A DNA stretch of 6,641 bases from Bacillota bacterium. Lineage in GTDB: Bacteria; Bacillota; Clostridia; UBA1381. A program made the position numbers and the translations under genes. Below are positions 1-6,187 of the stretch, one piece after another; position 1 is the stretch's first letter; every line of letters begins with the position of its first letter. The notes below the pieces were generated by a model. The model had not been told where the DNA came from and ran no database searches. It worked only from the letters and a program-made list of their open reading frames with translations. Location of the stretch: positions 1 to 6,641 of the forward strand of contig JAJPXA010000231.1 of the NCBI GenBank assembly GCA_021205715.1, written 5' to 3'.

Positions 1-145
1 CATAATATACCATAAAATATCGTAAAACACAAGAAAAATTTGCCGAGGCTTTAAAAAAACAAACGGCGGTTGCCGATAAAGCGAGAGGGTGGGCGAAATT
101 TATGTAAAATATGTTTGATTTGCGGATTTTAACGTGTTATGAAAA
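1..145. other. AT-rich upstream region without a supported gene
   Basis: This stretch is markedly more AT-rich than the rest of the window. One plus-strand frame is open from base 6 to a TAA at 105-107 and would encode about 33 residues, rich in Lys and Ala and ending in GWAKFM. It has an in-frame TAA at 3-5 and no ATG, GTG or TTG except the ATG just before the stop, so it is not a complete gene. It could be the decayed tail of an upstream gene or chance. I see no tRNA, no terminator with a T-run, and no convincing minus-strand gene here. Confidence 0.5.
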
Positions 146-174
146 TTGACAAATGAAACTCTTTGAGGTATAAT
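146..174 (+). promoter_or_regulatory. Consensus sigma-A promoter for the plsY operon
   Basis: A -35 box TTGACA (146-151) and a -10 box TATAAT (169-174) both match the housekeeping sigma-70/sigma-A consensus in all six positions and are separated by the optimal 17 bases. Transcription would be expected to begin at about base 181, giving a leader of roughly 64 bases before the plsY ATG. It lies directly upstream of six same-strand genes with short gaps, so it is the best candidate for driving the whole run. No additional operator is evident over the promoter. A strong promoter is inferred from the match alone. Confidence 0.88.
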
Positions 175-182
175 AATTTTAA

Positions 183-208
183 GTTTGGGGAGGTTTAAAA
201 CCAAACCT
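183..208 (+). promoter_or_regulatory. Overlapping inverted repeats in plsY leader
   Basis: Two inverted repeats overlap in the predicted leader: GTTTGG (183-188) with CCAAAC (201-206), and AGGTTT (191-196) with AAACCT (203-208). Because they share bases they cannot both form. Both stems are only six pairs and not GC-rich, and no T-run follows, so this is not a terminator. It could be a minor RNA structure, a protein-binding site or chance. Confidence 0.25.
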
Positions 209-224
209 ATATTTTAGCGTATAT

Positions 225-240
225 AAAATCGGAGGATTTT
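225..240 (+). promoter_or_regulatory. plsY ribosome binding site within a small hairpin
   Basis: GGAGG (231-235) is the Shine-Dalgarno sequence of plsY. It sits nine bases before the ATG at 245 but only three before an in-frame TTG at 239, which decides the start in favour of the ATG. The flanking AAAATC (225-230) and GATTTT (235-240) are perfect inverted repeats around a GGAG loop, so the site would be displayed in the loop of a weak, mostly A-U stem. Whether the stem forms in the cell is unknown. Confidence 0.6.
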
Positions 241-244
241 GGGG

Positions 245-931
245 ATGAATATTTTAATCACGGCTGCGGTTGCCGTTATATCGTACTTAATCGGCTCGGT
301 GAATTTTTCGATATTGCTTTCGCGCTTGCTTGGGGGCAAGGACATACGCGAGAGCGGGTCGGGCAATGCGGGAGCTACGAATATGCTCCGCACCTACGGC
401 AAGAAAATGGGCGTTATAACGCTTTTGCTTGATGTGTTAAAGGGCGTTGTTGTGGTTATTTTAGCCGGATTTATCGTGAGCGCGGCGGAGCTGTATACGC
501 TTGGCGCGGGTCTTGCGCAAGCGGAGGGGGCGCAGTCGTTTTCGGATATGTCGTATTTGCCGTACATCGCGGGAGTGTGCGTGATTTTGGGACACAATTT
601 TCCGCTTTATTTCGGATTTAAGGGCGGCAAGGGCGTCGCTACGAGCTTGGGCGTTGTGCTTGTGCTTGATTGGAAGGTCGGGCTTATCGTGGCTGCTTGC
701 GCGGTCGCGGTTATGGCGCTGACGCGCTATGTGTCGCTCGGCTCAATTCTGGGCGGCGCGGCGTACATAACAGTCGAGATTGTAAAGGCGGTTGTAACGG
801 GAAATTATAATATAACACAGCTTGTGTGCGTCGTTATTATAGGCGGTTTGCTGATTGTAAGGCATAAGGAGAATATAAAGCGGCTTATAGCGGGCACGGA
901 AAACAAGCTCGGCGCAAAAAAAAGCCGATAG
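245..931 (+). CDS. plsY: Acyl-phosphate:glycerol-3-phosphate acyltransferase PlsY
   Basis: This integral membrane enzyme transfers an acyl group from acyl-phosphate (made by PlsX) to position 1 of sn-glycerol 3-phosphate, giving lysophosphatidic acid. The 228-residue product is strongly hydrophobic and shows the three family motifs: SGSGNAGATN (residues 37-46), GHNFP followed by FKGGKGVAT (116-133, phosphate-binding Gly/Lys loop), and RHKENIKRL (206-214) near the C-terminus. The DVLKG segment (63-67) is also typical. The ATG at 245 was chosen over the in-frame TTG at 239 because GGAGG at 231-235 is correctly spaced only for the ATG. It is longer than many PlsY proteins (about 190-215 residues); the surplus is mostly a loop at about residues 79-105. 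The next gene, gpsA, supplies its substrate. Family identity is very secure. Confidence 0.96.
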   Translation: MNILITAAVAVISYLIGSVNFSILLSRLLGGKDIRESGSGNAGATNMLRTYGKKMGVITLLLDVLKGVVVVILAGFIVSAAELYTLGAGLAQAEGAQSFSDMSYLPYIAGVCVILGHNFPLYFGFKGGKGVATSLGVVLVLDWKVGLIVAACAVAVMALTRYVSLGSILGGAAYITVEIVKAVVTGNYNITQLVCVVIIGGLLIVRHKENIKRLIAGTENKLGAKKSR

Positions 932-951
932 GAAAAAATTTCACGTTTGGA

Positions 952-966
952 CGCGTTCCGAACGCG
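952..966. repeat. 15-base palindrome between plsY and gpsA
   Basis: CGCGTTC (952-958) and GAACGCG (960-966) are perfect inverted repeats around one central base. As RNA this could form a six-pair GC-rich stem with a CCG triloop. No T-run follows, so it is not a standard terminator. A weak -10-like TATAAA (968-973) lies just after it, but no good -35 box is present at proper spacing. It could be an operator, an mRNA processing or stability hairpin, or chance. Confidence 0.4.
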
Positions 967-999
967 GTATAAAATATAGTGAGGAAAGAGGAAACATAT

Positions 1000-1989
1000 A
1001 TGAAGATTGCTGTGATAGGCTCGGGCGGCTGGGGAACCGCTGTAGCGGTGCTTTTGGCGAAAAAGGGTTACGACGTGCGGCTTTGGTCGTGGATTCAAGA
1101 GGAAACCGACAGGCTCAACCGCGACAGGGAAAATAAGGAATTTTTGCCCGGCGTGCAGTTGCCGGACAATATCGTCTGCTCGCACGACACGAAAGAGTGC
1201 GTTGACGGCGCGGATTTGATAGTGACCGCCGCTCCGTCGCCCGCTACGCGTTCTACGGCGAAAACGCTCGCGCCGTATGTGGAGCGGGGGCAGAAAATGT
1301 TAAATATTTCCAAAGGACTTGAGGAAAGCACGCTTTTGCGGCTCTCCGAGGTCTACAAGGAGGAAATACCGCAGGCGAATATTTCGGTTATGAGCGGTCC
1401 CTCTCACGCGGAGGAGGTTTCGCGCGGTCTTCCGACGACGAATGTCGTCGCGTCGGAGAATATCGAAACGGCGAAATTTATACAAGATATATTTATGAGC
1501 GAAATGTTCCGCGTTTACACATCCGCCGATATAATCGGCGTGGAGCTTGGCGGCGCGCTTAAAAACGTTATCGCGCTGTGCGCCGGAATAAGCGACGGCT
1601 TGGGTTACGGCGACAACACGAAGGCGGCGCTTATGACGCGCGGTCTTGCGGAGATTGCGCGGCTGGGCAAAGCGATGGGCGCGGATGAAAAGACATTTAT
1701 GGGATTAAGCGGCGTGGGTGATTTGATAGTCACCTGCACGAGTATGCACTCAAGAAACCGCCGCGCGGGAATTATGCTCGGCGAGGGCAAGAGCCTTGAC
1801 GAAACGCTTAAAGCGGTGCATATGGTTGTCGAGGGCGTGAACACCGCCCGCGCGGCGTATGAGCTTGCAAAAAAATATAATGTGCAGATGCCGATAGTCG
1901 AGGAGGCATACAATATTCTTTACAACGGTCGAAACGCGAAAGAGGCGGTTTTGCGGCTTATGAACAGGGAGAAGCGTGAGGAAAGATGA
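1000..1989 (+). CDS. gpsA: NAD(P)H-dependent glycerol-3-phosphate dehydrogenase
   Basis: This cytoplasmic enzyme reduces dihydroxyacetone phosphate to sn-glycerol 3-phosphate, the backbone of membrane phospholipids and the substrate of PlsY encoded just upstream. The 329-residue product has the normal family length. An N-terminal Rossmann fold carries GSGGWG (7-12); KGLEE follows at 105-109 and the hallmark MSGPSHAEEV at 121-130. The C-terminal helical domain carries GGALKN (184-189) with the expected catalytic Lys188, GLGYGDNTKAALMTRG (200-215), and SGVGDLIVTCTS then SRNRR (237-255) for substrate and cofactor contacts. The ATG at 1000 was chosen because AGAGG (987-991) lies eight bases before it; an in-frame GTG at 979 has no ribosome binding site. 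The stop overlaps the trkA start as ATGA, suggesting translational coupling. In GpsA, activity is often feedback-inhibited by its product; that is family knowledge, not seen here. Confidence 0.97.
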   Translation: MKIAVIGSGGWGTAVAVLLAKKGYDVRLWSWIQEETDRLNRDRENKEFLPGVQLPDNIVCSHDTKECVDGADLIVTAAPSPATRSTAKTLAPYVERGQKMLNISKGLEESTLLRLSEVYKEEIPQANISVMSGPSHAEEVSRGLPTTNVVASENIETAKFIQDIFMSEMFRVYTSADIIGVELGGALKNVIALCAGISDGLGYGDNTKAALMTRGLAEIARLGKAMGADEKTFMGLSGVGDLIVTCTSMHSRNRRAGIMLGEGKSLDETLKAVHMVVEGVNTARAAYELAKKYNVQMPIVEEAYNILYNGRNAKEAVLRLMNREKREER

Positions 1990-3338
1990 ACATAGTTGTG
2001 GTAGGCGGCGGAAAGGTCGGCGCCAAGCTGGTAGAGGATTTCAACAACGAGGGCTATGACGTGGTTCTTATCGATATTAAGAGTGCGGTGTGCGAAAAAA
2101 TTCAGGACGAGTTTGACGTGATGTGCATATGCGGCAGCGGAACCGATGTCGAAACGCTTGAAGCGGCGAGGATTCAAAAAACGGATTTGTTTATTTCCGT
2201 TACCGATAACGACGAGTTTAACGCGCTTTGCGCGGTTATGGCGAAGAAGCTCGGCGCGGAGAGGTGCGTGGCGCGCGTGCGCAACAGGGAATATTCGAGG
2301 CAGCTCGATTTTATGCGCGTTGCGCTGGGAATAGATCTGATTGTAAATCCCGAGTACGGCACGGCGGGTGAAATATCGAGAATACTGCGTTTTCCGGAGG
2401 CGATAAAAACGGAAACCTTCGCAAAGGGGCGTATCGAGCTTATCGAGATAAGCGTCGACGCGGAAAACGCGCTTTGCGATAAGGCGATATATGAGATTTA
2501 TAAAAGGTTCAAGATAAAAATATTAATCTGCGCCGTTCAGCGCGGCGGCGAGGTGTATATACCCAACGGCGATTTTATCATAAGAGGCGGCGACAAGCTG
2601 CATATAACAGCGTCGCATCACGATATAGCGCTGTTTATGCGAGAGATAGGCATAATTAAGAAAAAGGTCAGAACGTCTATTTTGATAGGCGGCGGACGAA
2701 TTTCGTTTTATCTCGCGGAGCTGCTTCTCGAGAGCGGTATAAAGGTGAAAATTATCGAGCAGAATATAGACAGGTGTCAGGAACTTGCGGAGTATCTTCC
2801 GAAGGCGGATATTGTCTGCGGCGACGGCTCGGACAGAAACGTTTTGGAGGAGGAGGGGATAGACAGCGTCGATTCCATCGTTACCCTCACCGGAATAGAC
2901 GAGGAAAATATGATAATATCGATGTACGCCGGAACGCGCAATGTCGATAAGATAGTCACAAAGGTGAACCGCGTGTCGTTCGCGGGACTTATGGAAAGCA
3001 CCGGCGAATACAGTATTGTAACGCCCAAAAACATAACGGCGAATATTATAATGCGCTATGCGCGGGCGATGAAATCCGCGGCAGACACGGAAATGATAAC
3101 GCTTTACCGAATCGTAAACGACAAGGTTGAGGCGATGGAGTTTGTTGTAAACAAACAATCGGATTTCACGTCTGTTCCGCTTTCCGAGATGAAGATAAAA
3201 AAGAATGTTTTAATAGCGGCGATAGCGCGGCGCGGAAAAACCATTCTTCCCGACGGCGCAAGCACGCTTGAGGTCGGGGACACGGTTGTGGTGGTGACGA
3301 CTCACCATTTGACCTCGCTTCGTGATATACTCGCTTGA
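1986..3338 (+). CDS. trkA: TrkA, tandem-RCK regulatory subunit of Trk potassium uptake
   Basis: TrkA is a peripheral cytoplasmic protein that binds nucleotides (NAD(H), ATP/ADP in studied members) and gates the TrkH potassium channel subunit, here encoded next. The 450-residue protein has the family's doubled architecture: RCK_N about 1-130 with GGGKVG (7-12) and acidic Asp30 ending the second beta strand; RCK_C about 140-222; a second RCK_N about 230-360 beginning GGGRIS (235-240) with acidic Glu258; and a second RCK_C about 368-450. In the second Rossmann motif the third glycine is Ser240, so nucleotide binding in that half may differ. Translation starts at the ATG overlapping the gpsA stop by four bases; GAGG (1978-1981) is close and an AGGGAG (1966-1971) lies farther upstream, so coupling with gpsA is likely. 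Single-RCK KtrA is excluded by length and the double domain. Confidence 0.95.
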   Translation: MNIVVVGGGKVGAKLVEDFNNEGYDVVLIDIKSAVCEKIQDEFDVMCICGSGTDVETLEAARIQKTDLFISVTDNDEFNALCAVMAKKLGAERCVARVRNREYSRQLDFMRVALGIDLIVNPEYGTAGEISRILRFPEAIKTETFAKGRIELIEISVDAENALCDKAIYEIYKRFKIKILICAVQRGGEVYIPNGDFIIRGGDKLHITASHHDIALFMREIGIIKKKVRTSILIGGGRISFYLAELLLESGIKVKIIEQNIDRCQELAEYLPKADIVCGDGSDRNVLEEEGIDSVDSIVTLTGIDEENMIISMYAGTRNVDKIVTKVNRVSFAGLMESTGEYSIVTPKNITANIIMRYARAMKSAADTEMITLYRIVNDKVEAMEFVVNKQSDFTSVPLSEMKIKKNVLIAAIARRGKTILPDGASTLEVGDTVVVVTTHHLTSLRDILA

Positions 3339-3354
3339 AAAGGATCGATAGAAA

Positions 3355-4794
3355 ATGAATTATAAAATGATAATCTATTCCGTATGCCGTATTGTTATGG
3401 CTGTCGGCGCAACGATGATTATACCGCTTTTGCTGTCGATTTTTTACGGCGAGGGGATAACGCTTTCGTATGTTATACCGATAGCCGTGTCGCTTTTGTT
3501 CGGCGCGGCGGTTTATATTAAGCCGCCGAAAAACAAAAGTATGTACGCGCGCGAGGGGTCGGTTATAGTCGCTTTGGCGTGGATAATTATTTCGCTTATA
3601 GGAGCGCTTCCGTTTTATATAAGCCGCGCGATACCGGGGTTTGTAAACTGCCTTTTTGAAACGGTGTCGGGATTTACGACGACCGGTTCGTCGATACTTC
3701 TCGATATAGAGGCGATGCCGAAAAGCCTGTTGTTTTGGCGCAGCTTTACTCATTGGCTCGGCGGTATGGGCGTTCTGGTCTTCGTTATGACGATATTTTC
3801 GTCCAAGGACACAAGGACGAGCTATATGATGAGAGCGGAAATGCCGGGGCCTATGGTCGGAAAGCTCGCGAGCAAGTGGAAATTCACGGTCAGGATTTTA
3901 TACAGGATATACATAGCGCTTACCGTGCTTGAAACGATATTTTTGATGCTCGGCGGTATGCCGCTTTTTGACAGTCTTGTTCACGCGTTCGGCACGGCGG
4001 GTACGGGCGGATTCGGCATAAAAAACAGCTCTGTAGCGTTTTATGACAGCGCGTATATCGACTATGTCATAAGCATATTTATGATTTTGTTCGGTATGAA
4101 TTTTACGGTGTTTTATTTGATTTTGGCGCGGAAGCTCGCGCTTATCAAGGAGAATAACGAGCTGAAATGGTATTTGGTTATCATTGCGGCGGCGACGCTT
4201 ATTATAACGTTCAACACGCTGCCGATATACAAGAGCTTTTCGGAAACGTTTCGGCATTCGTTTTTCCAGGTTTCGTCGATAATAACCACGACCGGATATT
4301 CGACCGCCGATTTTACGCGTTGGCCGATGCTGTCGCAGATAATACTTTTGATGCTTATGTTTATCGGCGGCTGTGCCGGCTCGACCGGCGGCGGCATAAA
4401 GGTTATACGTATTGTGATACTCGCAAAAATCGCGGGAAACTCGATAAAAAATTCGGCGAGCCCCAGAAGCGTTTTCTCGGTTAAATCGGACGGCAAGCAG
4501 CTTGAGGCGGCGGTGCTTAAGGGGATTATGACGTATCTTGTGATATATATGATAGTGTTCGCTCTGTCGATGATTTTGGTGAGCCTTGACAATAAGGATT
4601 TTACGACTACGTCTACCGCGGTGCTTACGGCGATAAGCAATGTCGGCCCGGGTTTGGGCGAGATAGGGCCTGCGGGTAATTTCGCGGGATTCTCGGCGCT
4701 TTCAAAAATAGTTTTGTCGATTGATATGCTCGCCGGAAGGCTGGAGCTTTATCCGATATTGATATTGTTCTCGCCGCACACCTGGAAAAGGTGA
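3355..4794 (+). CDS. trkH: TrkH, potassium channel subunit
   Basis: This integral membrane protein forms the potassium pathway of the Trk system and works with TrkA encoded 16 bases upstream. The 479-residue product fits the superfamily's four membrane-P-loop-membrane repeats plus an extra N-terminal helix pair. The four selectivity-filter segments are visible: TTTGSS (108-113), GTGGFG (216-221), TTTGYS (311-316) and NVGPGLG (429-435), each with its filter glycine. The intramembrane gating loop of the third repeat is GGCAGSTGGGIK (338-349), and the C-terminus has GRLELYPILILFSP (461-474), a strong TrkH rather than KtrB signature with the conserved arginine at 462. The ATG has AGGA (3341-3344) ten bases upstream. 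All glycines are intact, so a potassium-selective functional protein is expected. Transport is driven by the membrane potential; ion coupling cannot be read from sequence. Confidence 0.96.
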   Translation: MNYKMIIYSVCRIVMAVGATMIIPLLLSIFYGEGITLSYVIPIAVSLLFGAAVYIKPPKNKSMYAREGSVIVALAWIIISLIGALPFYISRAIPGFVNCLFETVSGFTTTGSSILLDIEAMPKSLLFWRSFTHWLGGMGVLVFVMTIFSSKDTRTSYMMRAEMPGPMVGKLASKWKFTVRILYRIYIALTVLETIFLMLGGMPLFDSLVHAFGTAGTGGFGIKNSSVAFYDSAYIDYVISIFMILFGMNFTVFYLILARKLALIKENNELKWYLVIIAAATLIITFNTLPIYKSFSETFRHSFFQVSSIITTTGYSTADFTRWPMLSQIILLMLMFIGGCAGSTGGGIKVIRIVILAKIAGNSIKNSASPRSVFSVKSDGKQLEAAVLKGIMTYLVIYMIVFALSMILVSLDNKDFTTTSTAVLTAISNVGPGLGEIGPAGNFAGFSALSKIVLSIDMLAGRLELYPILILFSPHTWKR

Positions 4795-4804
4795 TAACGC
4801 GTTT

Positions 4805-4829
4805 AAAGGAGTGAGTATAATAATACTCA
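4805..4829 (+). promoter_or_regulatory. ktrB ribosome binding site followed by a hairpin
   Basis: AAAGGAG (4805-4811) is the only good Shine-Dalgarno sequence before ktrB. Its last G is also the first base of an in-frame GTG (4811-4813), which is too close for normal initiation. Immediately after it, TGAGTAT (4812-4818) and ATACTCA (4823-4829) form a perfect seven-pair stem with an AATA loop. The next standard start codon in frame is TTG at 4835. If the stem folds, the distance from the binding site to this TTG shrinks from 23 bases to about five unpaired bases, a normal spacing. In vivo folding is inferred. Confidence 0.55.
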
Positions 4830-4834
4830 GGCAA

Positions 4835-6169
4835 TTGGTTTTCAGGAAAAAAGTAAATCCCGCCCGACGTATCGCGTTCGGGTTCGCGGCTTTGATACTT
4901 GCCGGAGCGCTGATATTAACACTGCCGATTTCGACAAGGTCGGGGAACGGCGCGCCGTTTCTTACGGCGCTTTTTATCGCGACGTCCGCGACGTGTGTCA
5001 CGGGGCTTTCGCTTGTGAATGTCGGCGCGTATTTCAGCCTGTTCGGACAGGCTGTGATTCTCGCGCTTATTCAGCTCGGAGGTTTGGGATTTGTCACGGT
5101 GTTCGCGCTCGCGTTTTTCGTGTCCGACAGGCAGATCGGTCTTAGCAGCAGGATAGTGCTGGCGCAGTCGATGGGCGAGGAAAGCCTTGCGGGCATCGTA
5201 AAGACGGTGAAGCACGTTCTTTATATAACCGGCGCGGCTGAGCTTTTGGGCGCGCTTTTGCTGATGATACGGTTTATACCGAGATTCGGCGTTTTAAAAG
5301 GGATATGGTTCGGGATATTTCATTCTGTGTCGGCGTTTTGCAACGCGGGGTTTGATATTATCGGCGACGGAAGAAGCGTGGCGGCTTTTTATAACGATCC
5401 GCTTGTTCTTTTGACGCTCGCGGCGCTTATTATAACGGGCGGTTTGGGTTTTGCGGTATGGGAGGATATTATAAGGAAGAAATCTCTAAAACGGCTTACC
5501 GCGTATTCAAAGACCGTACTGGTGACGACGGCGGCGCTTATCGTATTCGGCACACTGTTGTTTTTCGCGCTTGAATACAACAACGGCGCGACAATGGGCG
5601 GGGAAAGCGGTTTTCAAAAGATTTTGTCATCGTTTTTTCAGTCGGTCACAACGCGAACAGCGGGGTTTGACAGCGTAACGCAGGATAATCTCACGGATTT
5701 GTCGAAAACGCTGGGGGTTGTTCTTATGATGATAGGCGGGGCGTCCGGCTCGACGGCGGGCGGCATTAAGGTCGGAACGGCGGCGCTTATAATTTTGACT
5801 CTGCGCTCCGTGCTTCGTTCGAGGGACGATGTTACGGTGTTCGGAAGAAGCATAAACCGCCGCGCGATTTTGCACGCTATGTCGATTTTTACGCTGTGGC
5901 TTATGTTCACAATTACGGGAGCGGCGCTTGTTTCTTACGCGGACGGCGCGCCGATGTTAAATTCCGTGTATGAGGTCGCGTCCGCTTACAGTACCGTGGG
6001 ACTTACGGTCGGTATAACGGAAACGGCGTCTGTTTTTACAAAAATACTGCTTATGATTTATATGTTTTTCGGAAGAGTAGGAATAATGACAGTGAGCGTC
6101 GTGTTTATGACGCGTCTTAAGGCGCGGGGCAGGATAAAGTACCCCGAGGGAAGATTTATAGTCGGATAA
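4835..6169 (+). CDS. ktrB: KtrB, potassium channel subunit of Ktr system
   Basis: KtrB is the membrane subunit of the Ktr potassium uptake system and associates with a ring of KtrA, encoded next. With the TTG start the protein has 444 residues, normal for the family; the open frame extends to a GTG at 4811 (452 residues). The TTG is preferred because the binding site overlaps the GTG, and because it leaves a short basic N-terminus before the first membrane helix, as in known KtrB proteins. The four filters are TCVTGL (53-58), CNAGF (169-173), RTAGF (274-278) and STVGL (386-390). The third-repeat gating loop is GGASGSTAGGIK (301-312); the conserved late arginine is Arg414 in GRVG. The IKYPEGRFIVG tail matches KtrB, and the TrkH-type GRLELYP ending is absent. 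Characterised Ktr systems are sodium-dependent. Family identity is very secure; the start is uncertain. Confidence 0.94.
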   Translation: MVFRKKVNPARRIAFGFAALILAGALILTLPISTRSGNGAPFLTALFIATSATCVTGLSLVNVGAYFSLFGQAVILALIQLGGLGFVTVFALAFFVSDRQIGLSSRIVLAQSMGEESLAGIVKTVKHVLYITGAAELLGALLLMIRFIPRFGVLKGIWFGIFHSVSAFCNAGFDIIGDGRSVAAFYNDPLVLLTLAALIITGGLGFAVWEDIIRKKSLKRLTAYSKTVLVTTAALIVFGTLLFFALEYNNGATMGGESGFQKILSSFFQSVTTRTAGFDSVTQDNLTDLSKTLGVVLMMIGGASGSTAGGIKVGTAALIILTLRSVLRSRDDVTVFGRSINRRAILHAMSIFTLWLMFTITGAALVSYADGAPMLNSVYEVASAYSTVGLTVGITETASVFTKILLMIYMFFGRVGIMTVSVVFMTRLKARGRIKYPEGRFIVG

Positions 6170-6175
6170 GAGCGC

Positions 6176-6183
6176 AAAGGAGG
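6176..6183 (+). promoter_or_regulatory. Strong ribosome binding site of ktrA
   Basis: AAAGGAGG (6176-6183) closely complements the 16S rRNA 3' end and is the strongest such site in the window. It lies in the 18-base gap after the ktrB stop, four bases before the ATG at 6188. The spacing is slightly short but this is the only nearby start codon in frame. It suggests that the regulator KtrA is made in excess of the membrane subunit, consistent with the KtrA octamer to KtrB dimer ratio known for the family. Confidence 0.75.
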
Positions 6184-6187
6184 ATAT

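Noticed and set aside
181..244. Cyclic di-AMP (ydaO-type) riboswitch controlling potassium genes
   Set aside because: Such riboswitches control many Firmicute potassium genes, but they are well over 100 bases long. The predicted leader is only about 64 bases and lacks their conserved segments, and no intergenic gap in the window is large enough.
916..923. Programmed slippage on eight A residues at the plsY 3' end
   Set aside because: The tract is only a few codons from the stop and encodes a lysine-rich tail common in membrane proteins. A frame change would alter only the tail, and no downstream domain would be fused.
952..966. Firmicute LexA (SOS) box in the plsY-gpsA gap
   Set aside because: The Firmicute box has GAAC before GTTC with a four-base spacer. 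Here the order is GTTC then GAAC around a single base.
952..978. Rho-independent terminator between plsY and gpsA
   Set aside because: The stem is followed by TATAAAATATA rather than a run of T, so it lacks the required tail.
1605..1913. 102-residue minus-strand frame within gpsA
   Set aside because: It is antisense to the conserved GpsA C-terminal domain and has no independent ribosome binding site or recognisable motif.
2523..3158. 211-residue minus-strand open frame inside trkA
   Set aside because: It lies wholly within trkA, which has full family motifs across this stretch. The antisense frame is low-complexity, rich in Arg, Tyr and His, and shows no recognisable domain.
3166..3753. 195-residue minus-strand open frame over the trkA-trkH junction
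   Set aside because: Its composition (Arg, Lys, Tyr and Gln repeats) is what antisense of ATA- and GCG-rich codons yields, and it spans two well-supported plus-strand genes.
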